DNA of 64,000 nt from positions 2,116,001-2,180,000 of the forward strand of contig CANUEZ040000151.1 in assembly GCA_948099385.1 (NCBI GenBank), read 5' to 3'. Shown here one piece after another: positions 1-11,049 of this stretch (its first letter is position 1; each line of letters opens with the position of its first letter). Origin of the DNA: Fasciola hepatica. Its lineage: Eukaryota > Platyhelminthes > Trematoda > Plagiorchiida > Fasciolidae. The position numbers were made by a program, and so were the translations under genes. The notes beneath the pieces were generated by a model that was given only the letters and a program-made list of their open reading frames with translations, searched no databases and was not told where the DNA came from.

Positions 1-1345
1 GACTTTGTACTTTCTCCGAACAGGTGGCCCTCTTCCTGTGGAAGAGTGACCAAGCATGAACACAGTTTTCTGACAAAGGTCCAACTAAAGACATGCACTC
101 TAGCACGAAAACCCTGGGCCGTCCGAACGAAAACGCCGATCTCAACCTCAGGAACTCACCGCATGCCACTTTGCAGCTGCTGCACACTGATCCGACCACT
201 ACAGATCGCAAGTCACTAAAGCCCCAAGGTCCCCCACTTCGTTCACTGCCCCTACAGTAAATGGGCCTTGGTCGTGTGCAGCCGTCGGACATGTCGCTGC
301 ACGTGACAACAAGTGGCTGTTCCCAGCATTGAGAGGTAAGTCCCACTTCTGTGCCCAGTTAACAACGTCAAGTACGTCTCTTCTCAGCTCCTCTCTCCCC
401 TGGGCTCCCACTAACTTTACATCATCTGCGAAGAAGAATCCTTGCGACCGTAGGACTGAGGATGAATCAATAATAAACAAAAGAAACAGAGGTGAGCCTG
501 GTACCGAACCGTGCCGTTCTTCACTGGTGACGTTTTCTAATTTGAAGTTCTTTTTACTTACTCTAACGTAGAAAGTTCCACCGATAAGGAAGTCCCTCAA
601 CCATGCCTGAATCTGCCCATTCCTACCAAACTACCTCATCTTGGTTAGTGGAAGCCGATGGTTTGCCGAATCAAATGCCTTGCCGCCCGTGTAATTTCAT
701 CCGCTCTCCAAGTGACCTCGTGGGGGAGGCCCGGGAGGTTGATCGAACACGACGTCCTTTTAGAAATCCATGCCGAGCCGGCCAAAGCATAGAATTATGT
801 AGCAGGTACTCGCGGACGTGAGCCCGGATGATCTTCTCTCACACTATGCATGAGAGACAGCTTAAGCTAAGAGGTCTGTAGTTTCCTATTTCAGAGCGGC
901 CCCCTTAGGTATAACTATCACTGCTGATTTTTTCTCAGTCCTGTGGCAAAATTCCATGGTTCAGGATGACCATATATAACGTACACTGAAAGGGATGGGA
1001 TACCATCCAACGGCTTCATAATAGCAGGGTGTATATCATCTGGCCCTCAACGCTTATGGATGTCTGACCCTTTCAAGTGTTTGCGTACGATTCCCACCGC
1101 AGGGTTTAAGTATCTTTTTGGCCGTTGAAGGAGTCGCCCCTCAAAATTTATCTGCGCTCCGTTATCTATTTTGTGCACAATTCAGTCCAGTTTAAGTTGC
1201 ACAGGGTGAAAGTGGCCAATACCATTCGGGCTTCCGGCTCGTCGTGTTGTCGGCAAGTTCCCTTGGTTCACAACACAGTGCGTGGCATGTTTTGTCTGAA
1301 GTGCAGAATTTGCGAGACAGTATCACCTTCACAGAAATAAGTTCA
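1..1345 (-). pseudogene. LINE-A1 reverse transcriptase fragment, cut by the window edge
   Basis: Reverse-strand remnant of a CR1-like non-LTR retrotransposon RT. Reading from about 1345 down to 1, recognisable blocks come in the right order: the RT entry block with a GPDDIHPAI-type motif near 1050, a block resembling the usual QHGF and FDSANH motifs between 880 and 600, and the catalytic FADDVKLVG block (FADD in place of YADD) in an open stretch of 133 codons at 600-199. This stretch continues into a NWAQKWDLPLNAGN block and a DLGALVTCDL block, both typical of the palm-thumb region. Frameshifts separate the blocks. The C-terminal end lies outside the window. Bases 1-600 are closely matched by 48306-48900 in the same orientation, so both are copies of one family. 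Confidence 0.85.
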
Positions 1346-1379
1346 TTGATAAAGATACAATCGGCTCATTATCTCACCC

Positions 1380-3310
1380 CTAGATGACACAGCTGGCCCT
1401 GAGAACCTTGTGTTCCAGAGTGAATCTAAGGCCTTCGTGAATGTTGCTACACTGCTGCATCAAACAGCATCGTCTGAAAGTCTATTCCTCGTAGGTAGAA
1501 CCCTATTTGTAAAATATTTGGCCCGTATATCCAGCCTTGAGTAAGCTCTCTGTAGCTTAAGACTATGTCCACTGGTGGTGCACTCAGAGGCAGGAACAAA
1601 CAAATCACTCAAGTCCATACCCGAAAGACTTTTTGTGATCTTAAGCGCCTCCGTCAGATCACCCCGCCTCTACTCCGTTCCAAAGAGAAGAGATTAGGAT
1701 CCTCCAGACACCCGTCGTAAGATTTTCCCTCTCCCATCAGCGGTAATTCTAGATACAAGCCGCTGCATCGCCTATAAGCACTCTTTATTCTAGCGATAGT
1801 AATGAGCTCATGCCTGCACAAGATACTTCAGAAGAGGTGGCAACAAAACTTCGTAAAACGGTTGAACACTTCTGGTATTTTGCATGTGACAGCATTGCAT
1901 GCCCTAGGTAATATCCCTCTGGCCATATTGGCAGCTCTTTAGCACTATCCTGAAGGCCTGAAGTCCTGTGTGACTATTACACCCAAGTCTTTTGCCTCCG
2001 AAACTTCTTGGAAGGGAATACTCTTCTTTTTGCCTGTGTAAGTGGCCGGGAATTGGGATTCGGCAAGGTCCAGTGGTAAATCCCATTGTTCTGCCCATCT
2101 GAGCAGGGCATTTGTATTCTGTGCTGAACTGCTCCCCACTATCTTCACATAATCCGCAAAGATGGAAGATGGTTGCTCAATTCTTCCGCTAGGCCATTTA
2201 TATGCCAGAGGGAGAGCAAAGGCACCAGTACTGAACCCCAAAGCACACCTCTGGCAAACTTCTCCGGCCTCGATGGACAATCGCCCCCACTGGCACAGAA
2301 ACCACGGTTCCCTAGAAGGTGTGCTACCCAATCACTTTTCTTCCCGATTAAAGCAAAGGTCTATAATTTATATTTCAGCAGGCAATGACCCACAGAGTCA
2401 AACGCCATTCTGAAGCCCAAATAACAAACCTCCACCGTCAAACCCTCATCCATTCGTCTTGTGGTCCCGTCTAAGAACATCGGTAGGCTTGTCAAACACG
2501 ATATATTTTACCCAACCCATGTTGTGCAGGTGTCACTGGGCTGTTATTAACCAGATGCAGGCAAAACTGCCTCCCGAATATACTTTCAAAGCAAATGCAC
2601 AACACTGATGACAGACTGACCGGTCTACATTTATCCGCCTCAAGCCTGGATCCAGTCTTAACCGTTGCCACAACAGTGGCCTTATGCCAGTCATCTGGAA
2701 CCATACCTTTCCTTAGTACACTTGGTGCATCTGGACAATAGCCCATGATAAGATACCGGAAACAGGGTGAACAGTTGCCAGATGGATTGTATCCGGTCAG
2801 ACCTGTTTGTGCTTGCTCAAGGACATGAGGTCATGGAGCACCTCGTCCTCACTTACAATAAGCTCCTGAAGCACTGGCTTACCCCTATATCTGATCCCGA
2901 AACACTAAGCGTATGGTCCAGACAGTACACACACTTTAAGGACACAAGTGGGGTTTCTGCCTTGCCTTTATCATCGAGAGCAAAGCTTCTGTCGGGCACT
3001 TCCGAGGTACCTACTCCCTCACTCGTAGCTCCCTTGAACCGCACGCAGGCGGGGAACTTCCTAGGGTCCGCCCTTACATTGTTGGCGAGCTCGGTCTTAT
3101 ACTCGTACTTTGACTCTGGTTGCAGGATCTGTTCCCTGTTTCTGGCTGTCTTGTAAGTGGTCCACTTGTAGTGCGTGCTGTGAAGGCTGCAATCAGCCCA
3201 TAGCCTTCTGCGAACAAATAATGCTGTGGAAATCCTGTGCTTCCACCAGGGCGGCTGGCTCGTATTTCTTTGTATTTTTAACGAAGCAAAGTCGTCTGTC
3301 AAGCCTTATT
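1380..3310 (-). pseudogene. LINE-A2 reverse transcriptase, decayed
   Basis: Reverse-strand RT remnant related to LINE-A1. In coding order: the linker between endonuclease and RT (3302-2853, with a PPWWKHRI block), the first RT blocks at 2746-2492 (PDDWHKATVV, a KTGSR segment and RPVSLSSV), the catalytic block at 2331-1945 (FADYVKIVG, so the second catalytic Asp of the usual ADD is replaced by Tyr), the thumb, and a C-terminal region at 1680-1380 with LDIRAKYFTNRV-like coding. Several frameshifts break it and no endonuclease is attached. Its C-terminal tail resembles 47340-47640. The assignment to non-LTR RT is firm; the exact clade (CR1 or L2-like) is inferred. Confidence 0.82.
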
Positions 3311-3339
3311 CAACCCGAGCCTTATTCTTGGCAAAGTCC

Positions 3340-3860
3340 CAAACCTAAATCACCTGTCCTCACAAAACACTACGACATTATCTCAGTAGCGGAATCCTGG
3401 CTGTCTGAGAGCACTCACAATGATCAGATATCTTCGGTGGGGTACAGTCTTCTAAGAACCAACAGACCGAACCGGCATGGTGGTTGATGCCTGGCCTAAG
3501 CCAAGGAAACCCACACCACAACTCCTCTTTTTCATACGACGCTCGATTCTATTTCCCATTCTCTTTGGTTCACCACCAACCCCCAAAGCACTGTTCCTCA
3601 CGTTAGCTGAAAGCATCACTCGTCAAATTACCCCAGTTACGTGTATGCACTTCTCATTAGGTCTGTCGAGAACACCTCCTTCCTTCCTTCCGAAATCGAG
3701 CTTGTTCCGGGTAACTTTATTCCCCTCAAATAAGTTGACCTACCCTCTCGGCTGCTGTCAGTGTTATGGACCCGATCGCTGGCATTCATCTTGGTGGCTG
3801 GATATGTGTTGCAGCACTTACGAGAAATGGGAAAATACTAGACACGGTATTCAGTCATAA
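3340..3860 (+). pseudogene. LINE APE-type endonuclease fragment, forward strand
   Basis: A forward stretch at about 3355-3487 reads YDIISVAESWLSES, then GYSLLRTNRPNRHGG, which is the standard N-terminal block of an APE-like LINE endonuclease (the E of the ESWL motif is a metal ligand in this family). The following bases to about 3860 show a weaker endonuclease-like continuation across frameshifts. It starts about 40 bases from the 5' edge of the reverse-strand RT remnant LINE-A2, in head-to-head orientation, so it cannot be that element's own endonuclease. It stops at the inverted repeat beginning at 3866. Confidence 0.7.
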
Positions 3861-3865
3861 CATGC

Positions 3866-4036
3866 CTGCAAAGCAGTCATCCGACGGCCCTCCTTAAAGC
3901 CTTTCCGGTTTTTCCCTTCTCTTTTTGTTTCGTTATTCCTGGCCGCCTTAAAGCTTTTCTAGGATACTTCCGTTTGGGTCAGTCTACTTCGCGTCCCAAC
4001 CGCCTAATAGAAGCACAGTCAACAGACGTCGGTTAC
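3866..4036 (+). repeat. Left arm of a 171-bp inverted repeat flanking BEL-1
   Basis: This segment matches the reverse complement of 6721-6891 over equal lengths (171 bp), with about 15 mismatches by eye. Most lie in the outer 27 bases, and most of the rest are transitions. The two arms enclose 2.7 kb holding a gag-protease remnant. LTRs of such an element would be expected in direct, not inverted, orientation. Confidence 0.9.
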
Positions 4037-4086
4037 AGGGAACACAGTTGACTGAACCATTCTGAGGTGTCGAAATTGAAGAGTCA

Positions 4087-5383
4087 GTGACTTGTTTATC
4101 AGCTCCATATCTGAAACGGTATTTAGGAAATGCAGGCAATCTCGAAGAAATCATCCAGTCCTACATGGGGCAGATACGAATGCTGGAAAAGGAGCACGCC
4201 ATGAAAGCCTTAATACTGGATGACACCAAAGCAGTAGATGTACCCTACACTGGATGTAAAACTTGCCATGAGTCATCAGTGGCCGATGATTTGTGGTCGC
4301 TGAGTCTCAGTGAAACTGAAATTAAGCCTTCTGTCAGTCGTTTTGGTTTCCCAGTAGGCAAGGGTTTAGGTCTCAATCATCAGTGTCAGTCATTTGCTGT
4401 CACAGTTCTCACTATCTCAACGCGAGATGGTATATTTTGTTGGCAACCCCTTAAGGTACTGGTTGTTTACAAGAAGTTTCCAAAGTGCCATCCTCGGGAG
4501 GGGTTTGGATGATGAAAGCCGACTGTCATACTCAATTTCTTACTGTCAGGGAGAAGGGAGGAATGCCACCGAAAGCGGTGCCATCCTGGAACCAGATAAA
4601 GGATATAATGAGGCTCTGAGTATATTAAAAAGACGATCCGGGCAGCCCTATGTGATCTCTAGGACATTCATAGATGGCTTGATTGACGTCCCAGTCACCA
4701 AATCCATGGACTCCCCCATTTTACTGAAGTTAGCTGGACAGATGAAGGATTGTCATAATACGTTGCTCCAGTTAAATCATTCGTCCGACCTGAATGCTTC
4801 GTGAACTTCAGGTGCTATTGTGAGACTTTTACCCCAACCTTTGCAGTTTCGTTGGGCCGAAGTTGTCTCATCCATTATGCACCTAGGTCGAGAGGCAACC
4901 TTCATGGGTCTTAGGAAATTCGTAAGCGAAGGGGCTGACGTGCTTATGATGTATCAGTCTTATACACCCCCTTCGACCACGACCCACAGTTATGCTCCTA
5001 TTCTTCGAGAGCCACCGTTTAAGATTTCAAAGCACCGCACGCAAGCGACGGTGTCGTCTGCACCGCATCAGACATTAATTCAGCGTCGTCAGCGTCTTCA
5101 GTGTGACGAATCACACTACACTGATCAGTGTGGAATGTTCACCGCAATGAATTTACAGAAAAGACTAGAATTTGTCAATTATCATCGATTATGCCGTTCA
5201 TGCCTGGAGCAGAACCATGTAGCAGACAGTCGCAGATCAGGTGGGTCTTGTGACGTCTCAAGGTGCTCTTTGCGCCATCACCCCTTGCCCCGTTCGAATA
5301 TCGCAGACAATGGCCCCGCATCCGGAACCAATAAGGAGGTCGCCTGCTGTCTTTCAAGGTCCACAAAAGAGCCGGTTACTTAG
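4087..5383 (+). pseudogene. gag: BEL-1 gag (DUF1759-like plus zinc knuckle), frameshifted
   Basis: Forward-strand gag region of a BEL/Pao LTR retrotransposon. Gag is the structural protein that packages the element RNA in a cytoplasmic particle. Three overlapping open segments give it: 4087-4512 (N-terminal part), 4394-4804 (DUF1759-like core with a GYNEALSILKRRSGQPY block and a following LAGQMKDCHNTL block) and 4820-5383 (the end of the core, RWAEVVSSIMHLGREATF, then a cysteine-histidine region starting CDESHYTDQCGMF and continuing through LCRSCLEQNH to an HH pair). This order is diagnostic for BEL/Pao gag. At least two frameshifts break it. The protease follows directly. Confidence 0.85.
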
Positions 5384-6037
5384 TTAGGTGGATTACCAGT
5401 CAGAGTATTCGGACCTCTCGGATCAGTCAACACCTAAGAATTCCTCGACAACGGTTCGGACCCCACCCAATTGGATCAAGATTTGGTCAAGCAGTTGGGC
5501 CTAAAGGCTGAACCGTCAAATTTATCGGTACATACTGTTGTTCAAACTGCAGAGAAGAATTCAGAGGTGGTTAGTTTTGAGTTGAGTGGATTAGAGGAGA
5601 AAGAACTTCTTGAAGCCAAAAGATCCTGGTCCGTATCCAGCCTATCCCAAGTAACGGGAATTGCGCTGGCAGCAAACGCATCTACGAGTGGCAAGCACTC
5701 ACAGGAAGTTAAAATTCCTACCCTCAAACGAGCAAAAGTGTCTGTGCTGACTGGAAAGTACGTTCCGGCGGCACACTGGGTACCGGAATATCGATACAGT
5801 GGGCAAGAGGATCCGTGCGCCATACGTACTCCTCTCGGTTGGGTTCTCATGGGACTGATACCTTATGAAGAACAAGGAGCAGCTGTACCCCACCGTCTAT
5901 GTTCTTGTCCCAGATTCTTGTGGTGGACGGAGGGATTTCTAGACCGGGTAATGCGAACGACCAACAGCGCACTCGCAGCATCTTACCGACCTGTTAAATA
6001 CATTCGCAAACGCTTGGGGGGAGTGTACGTTCCTTAA
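5384..6037 (+). pseudogene. pol: BEL-1 aspartic protease region (DUF1758-like), truncated
   Basis: Continuation of BEL-1 into the Pao-type retropepsin. In the open segment 5471-6037 (188 codons) the clear parts are the later family blocks: VPAAHWVPEYRYSG, then DPCAIRTPLGWVLMG, matching the conserved region after the protease fold in the other copies here (for example about 60940-60830 on the reverse strand). The catalytic Asp region would lie near 5390-5470 and is not convincingly readable. No RT, RNase H or integrase follows, so about two thirds of pol are missing. The reading ends 680 bp before the right inverted-repeat arm. Confidence 0.8.
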
Positions 6038-6720
6038 TTATCTGCTATCAACAATGCGAATATAACAACTTCCCCGGTCCAGCCTCTCCACATGGTTCAG
6101 CCACAATTCGTGTCGGACGCAAGCGCATTACACGAACAGACGTCGCTGGATCATTTTCTAACGGTTCATACACTCACGCACATTCACGCACGGCACTGCT
6201 CCCATCATGCGTTGTCCTCACACGCCATCACGCGCACCGCAAGATTATCGATTACTGCTCCGTGATCGTTGACACAAGCACGTTCATGTGGCCACATGTT
6301 TGTTGTCTCGGTATGAAGTCATGTGGTGACATACGCACACACTCATGACCGCTCTCTGTATGAGACACACGGACTGACATTCATTCATCATGGTTCCCTC
6401 TATATCACGGTGACCCAGAGTACCACACTTGAACTCGCGCCAGTGATCACTGTCCACACGGGACCACCGGAAAAGGAACACACACACACACACTGAACCA
6501 TTGGCCCTATGACCTTTCCACCGCAGGCACACACCTGACACACCCAGTCAGCTCCCAACTTGTTACAGGGCGACTCCTTCAACGGGGACTACTCGACATT
6601 CGGTCGTACTGTTTGACACGAGTCGCACTGACAGTTTTCACCGTACGTTTGGAGATGTTCAGTTGTACCTCAGTTTGCCTTTGTTTACTAATGTTCATCA
6701 ATTATGGAACCGAGTTATCT
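6038..6720 (+). other. Non-coding tail inside the BEL-1 inverted repeat
   Basis: No protein was recognised. The stretch is rich in CA, including a short (CA)n run at about 6478-6493, and resembles in composition the non-coding 3' internal region of the other BEL copies (49600-50153 and 56779-57300), which also carry CA-rich tracts. This suggests the 3' internal end of BEL-1 joined to its protease after deletion of most of pol. A polypurine tract of the BEL-3 type was not found before 6721. Confidence 0.4.
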
Positions 6721-6891
6721 ACAACCAACGTCTATTGACTGTGCTTCTATTAGGCGGTTGGGACGCAAAGTAGACTGACCCAAACGGAAGTATCCTAGAA
6801 AAGCTTCAAGGCGGCTAGGAATAACGAAACAAAAAGAGAAGGGAGAAACCGGAAAGGCTTTAAGGAAGGCGGCCGGATAGTTCCTTTGCAA
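6721..6891 (-). repeat. Right arm of the 171-bp inverted repeat flanking BEL-1
   Basis: Reverse complement partner of 3866-4036, same length, about 91 percent identical by eye. Similarity stops within a few bases outside both arms, as expected of a real boundary. No clear short target duplication was identified outside the arms. Confidence 0.9.
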
Positions 6892-6984
6892 TGCCTTTCG
6901 TGGCCGTGTCAGTAACACAAATTTCACCCGGCAATGCACATAAAGTGTTTAGCTGCCATCTGCCTTTTAGTGGCCCACCTGATC

Positions 6985-8283
6985 TCGCACACCTCCCCAA
7001 CTATTCATTTCTATGCAGAAATTGTGCGATGCTAGTCGCGCTTATTATCCAGAAAGGCTGGGGTGAGCATATTCCCACTCACGACCTTCAGCTTGCCGGT
7101 GGATATTTTCTATTTCTTCTTTTCCGAGTGTCTGAATTAATTAGCTAATACATCCCAGGCTGTTCCCAAAAAGAGGTTCTCCGTCTCACCACTCCATAAG
7201 TATTATCATAAACTGCTCGAACAATCACATAATTCCGACGACTTTTCACTTTTTATTCGTCTAAACCGCCTTTCCATACCTATTTAATGACAAGATAATA
7301 CGCGACGTCTTTACCAAGAAGCAAAGGCATTGATTCACCAAACATTTGCACTTTCTCCTATGTTGCACACGCATAGAAAAGCTGATATTGAGGCCGTTTT
7401 TCAACTTCCGATTCTTGATAATAACTCATCTATCAACCCCCCACCTTGCACATCTGAAGCCTTCAATGCATTCTTTGCCTCAGCCATGGCTCCAGCTGCT
7501 GCCGTGGCCCCTCCGCCATCTTTATGGCCTACTGGCTCTGTCCATTCTACGATACCCTTCGATGTCAGGAGTATTTCTAAGTTACTATCCAACAGTAAAC
7601 CTTAACCTCGATTAGGCCCCATGACTTACCAACAGTTAATCTTGTCACTGGCGGGCTGGATCTCCCCCTGTTGCTGCCTAACCTTTTCACTCTTCCACTT
7701 CATGTTAGAACCGTACCCGCTAATTGAAAGTTCTCGGTGATCATTCCCATTCACAAAAAGGGACCATTACATGAGGCATTCAATTATCGCCCTGTAAACC
7801 ATAACCCCATTTTATCCAGAATAATGGGAAAAATAGTTCAAGATCACATTAGTAACTATTTATTAGGCCTCAACCTTAATAATGGCAACCAACATGGATT
7901 CTTCCGTTCACCGTCCTGCATGACTTGTCAATAAGATTTTCTGAATCTCGTCACCGACTCCGCTGAAAGTGGGAAATCTTTCGTTGTTTTTATCTTGACT
8001 TATCTAGGGCATTTGATCGTGTACCTCACCCCTAAATTTTAGCAAAGCTACGGTCATTTGTCCTTGTCGATCCGCTACTTTCGTGGTTCTCATCTTACTC
8101 ATCTCATCATTCACAGGTCGTCTTTATTAACGGGCACAACTCAGATCCCAAGCCTGCTACTAGCGGTGTTATTCAGGACAGTGTATTTGGCCCCCTGCTT
8201 TTCCTCCTGTACGTAAACGATGTCTCCGATATTTTTAATGGCACGCCGTTTTTGTTCGCGGACGACATTAAGATAGCCTACAC
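6985..8283 (+). pseudogene. LINE-B1 endonuclease end and reverse transcriptase, first part
   Basis: Forward-strand copy of the LINE-B family. A short endonuclease C-terminal block (GWGEHIPTHD, near 7055-7090) is followed by the linker (7190-7600) and RT blocks: IIPIHKKGPLHEAFNYRPVN at about 7740-7800, then a NQHGF block and CMTCQ. After 7935 frameshifts set in, but the FLDLS-AFD, SVFGPLLFLLYVNDV and FADDIKIAYT blocks (8160-8283) can be read in different frames. The order and wording match the better-preserved copy B4 at 19087-20328. The copy is cut at 8283 by an antisense insertion and resumes at 9813. Confidence 0.85.
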
Positions 8284-9812
8284 TTAATAATAATAGTAAT
8301 AATATCAATTTTATATTTCGGATGCGCCCAAAGCATGCTAGTATGATTGATCAGATGATTATAGTGATGCCAGAATAAGAATTTGCAAAAGAATACAACT
8401 ATTGCATGCAGAGTATCAAAAAGTGTGTTACAGTGAACTAAAATGGTAATAATGCTCGGCAAGTTTAAAGGGCAGGGTAAAATGGTCGACCCGGCTGACA
8501 AAGTTTGAAATCGGTTAAAAACGGGGAGTAAGTGCATAAATAGTACCGAAATTAATCACATTAGAAATTCCAGCTGAACCATAGGGTATTTCGTATAAAA
8601 AACTAAGAAATAGAAAAAAAGTCCATCGAGGGGAATTAAGAGTCATTTGCAAGTAGTAGGTGGTGAAGAGTATATGGATGGAAAGCTCATGCATGCACAA
8701 GAATAGATCTTTAGATATAAAAGTCCATGAATGAACGGCTAGTGTGGTGGTTGAGTCTAAAGGTGAGACGCCGACGTCGTCAGTCACGAGAAAAGAGACC
8801 AACAAACCCCATGAATATAAGCAGTGGATGTAAGAGCGCTGATGGAAAACGTAGCCAGCGGTAAGGCTGTAAGTGTTCAGCGGTTTATTTTCATTGGTAT
8901 ATTTATGTCACGAAGTAACAGCAAGGATATGGGGTTATGGTGGTAAGTCAAAGTAAATTGCTTTCAGTGGTGATTGCGGGGGCGGATAGCGCGCAGAAGC
9001 GATAATGTCATAGACGGTAGATAAATGACCTGATGACGGTTTTGATAGGCTGATGACACGGCAGCTGTGGATAGCCAGCTGCGGAACCAGTGAGTTTGAT
9101 ACGAGAAACCAGAGTGGGACACCGGATTCAGAACAAAAGGCAACATTCGGCAGAGAAGGCAGTATAAATTAGATTTGAACATCAGGTAATCGATTAGCTC
9201 AGTGGCGAGCAAAGTTGGCTTTGTAGTTGAGATACGTAATCAAATACTGCAGAAAAAAGCAGAGATAAAAAGTCAGAGTCCACAATATGTTAAAATAACT
9301 GCAAACAGTGGACCATAGGAGAACACTGAAATGGACCATAATGATAATAACGCCTGACAAATAGAAGATTCATAGTCGAGTACTCAGTTCGCCTTTTTTG
9401 AGTGATATCGGCAGGTGTTCTGGAGTACATGCATACATGGTATGGGAAATAATTACCACTGGCGGAAATTCGAACATATAAAAATGGTATGTTGTTGGTC
9501 TTCACAAAGAGAGGAGTTTACCGAGCGGAGTAGAGAGAGTTACCTTTGGGCTGCAGAATATGACAGGCATATGGATATAAGTCTCGTCGAAACGTCTGGT
9601 GAATTATTCAGTGCACGACAGGTGTGTTAAGAAGTATAAACATGGAAACATATCAGACTGCAAAGGTGGTGGTATATAAAGTGGTGGTTGGATACTGGAG
9701 GAATCAGGTATGTAGCAAACAATTGCGTATTTCGTGGGAGGGAGACTACCAGAGTGCTGGTGGCAGGAAACGGCCAGAGGAAAACAGGTCAGCGTGTAGA
9801 GCCTGCTAACCT
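8284..9812 (-). mobile_element. LINE-B2: antisense 5'-truncated LINE-B 3' end inserted in LINE-B1
   Basis: Right after the RT catalytic block of LINE-B1 the sequence changes to an AAT-repeat run followed by TTATATTTCGGATGCGCCC and AAAGCATGCT. The same start is found at 16505 (copy B4) and, in reverse complement, at 14550 (copy B1). It is the 3' end of the LINE-B family read backwards: (ATT)n tail first, then the 3' region. LINE-B1 coding resumes at about 9813 with SLDEWFSTWVMKFSADKC, so the 1.5 kb between is an insertion. No coding was recognised within it, as expected for a 5'-truncated copy made of 3' region only. A target duplication was not resolved. Confidence 0.7.
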
Positions 9813-10660
9813 CTGCTGACTTAGTCTCCCTTGATGAATGGTTCTCAACGTGGGTGATGAAATTCTCCGCCGATAAGTGTATTTTTCTTACTTAAAAATG
9901 CCAGGTTCCTCCTTGTTCCTTATGCAACGGCGGTTCGCCCATCGACAGCCAGCCCTTAGTAAAAGTCCTGGGCTTAAGTTATTCTTGTTCTTTCAACTCC
10001 TCGGGACATGCTGTCTCCCAAACGGCGAAGGCTAAAAAATGCCTTGGTCTTCTGTTCAAATCCTTTCAGCTTGGGGAGAACATTCTTTACACGTAAAAAG
10101 TACATTCAAGGCTCCTTCTTGAATATTGCCCCCTAATCTTCACTAGTATGAGAATATCCGACAGGATTATTATCGAATGTATTCAGAGATGATTCACAAA
10201 ACAACTTATTGGTTGGTCGTCAAACTGAAACTACAGGGAACGATGATTATCTCTCAAAATCAAACCATTGTGGCTTCATCGCATCAAGCTGAACCTGGCA
10301 TTTCTGTATAAGCTATTGACTAAGCAATTTTATCCTTCCATCCGGTTGTGCTTCTCCCAGGGTACCGTATATTCACTCGGTAGTAGACAGTATACTATTA
10401 CCACACCCTCCGCGATGACTGTTCTACGCTCTAAGTTCTTCCTCTTCACGTACTGCAGAATCTGGAATAAACTCCCTAGCACATCAGATCTTTCCGGTCA
10501 AAGTATGCTTTCGTGCATGCCATCGATAAGTTTCTTTCTGTCCCAACCGTTTTGTGCTTATTCAAAGTTCACAAAGCCGAAGGTCAAGCTTACGAGAAAG
10601 GCTTCGACATTTAAGCCATTGCTCTGCATTCTCGCATTACCTCACCTTCCTGAATAACTT
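9813..10660 (+). pseudogene. LINE-B1 reverse transcriptase, second part
   Basis: Continuation of LINE-B1 after the insertion. Readable blocks in order are SLDEWFSTWVMKFSADKC (9828), PLVKVLGLSYSCSF (9955), LLEYCPLIFTSMRISDR (10115), and the open segment 10268-10657 with a KLNLAFLYKLLT block, a YTI..PSAMTVLRSKFFLF block and an IWNKLPS block. This is the thumb and C-terminal end of a CR1-like RT. Interrupting stops occur at 9895 and near 10190. It ends near 10650, where a long pyrimidine-rich 3' region begins. Confidence 0.82.
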
Positions 10661-11049
10661 CATCGCTTGTGAATTCTGAATGCTCTGTTTGACCGCTTCT
10701 CCACCGACCTATTTAAAGCATGTCTGCGTCCACTAATTGTTTTTCCGTACGAAATTATGGGGTCCTGCCAATTCAACTTTGAAATAAATCCTTCCAGATG
10801 CGATCGCATTTATAGAGACCACCGTATTACTCCCCACAGATTGTCAATATATCTCACCAGCTCCACGATTTATTACCTTTGTTTAGTTCGATCACGTCTG
10901 CCGCCCTGGAACCAACCTCAACAACGCTGTAGAAACCGCATCAAAAACTACCACCCGGTCCGCCATATATACATATATACGTATATACTCTTTACTGTCC
11001 TGTAATTATTAACAAAAGCATGGCAATTGACCGAACACTCCTCGATATC

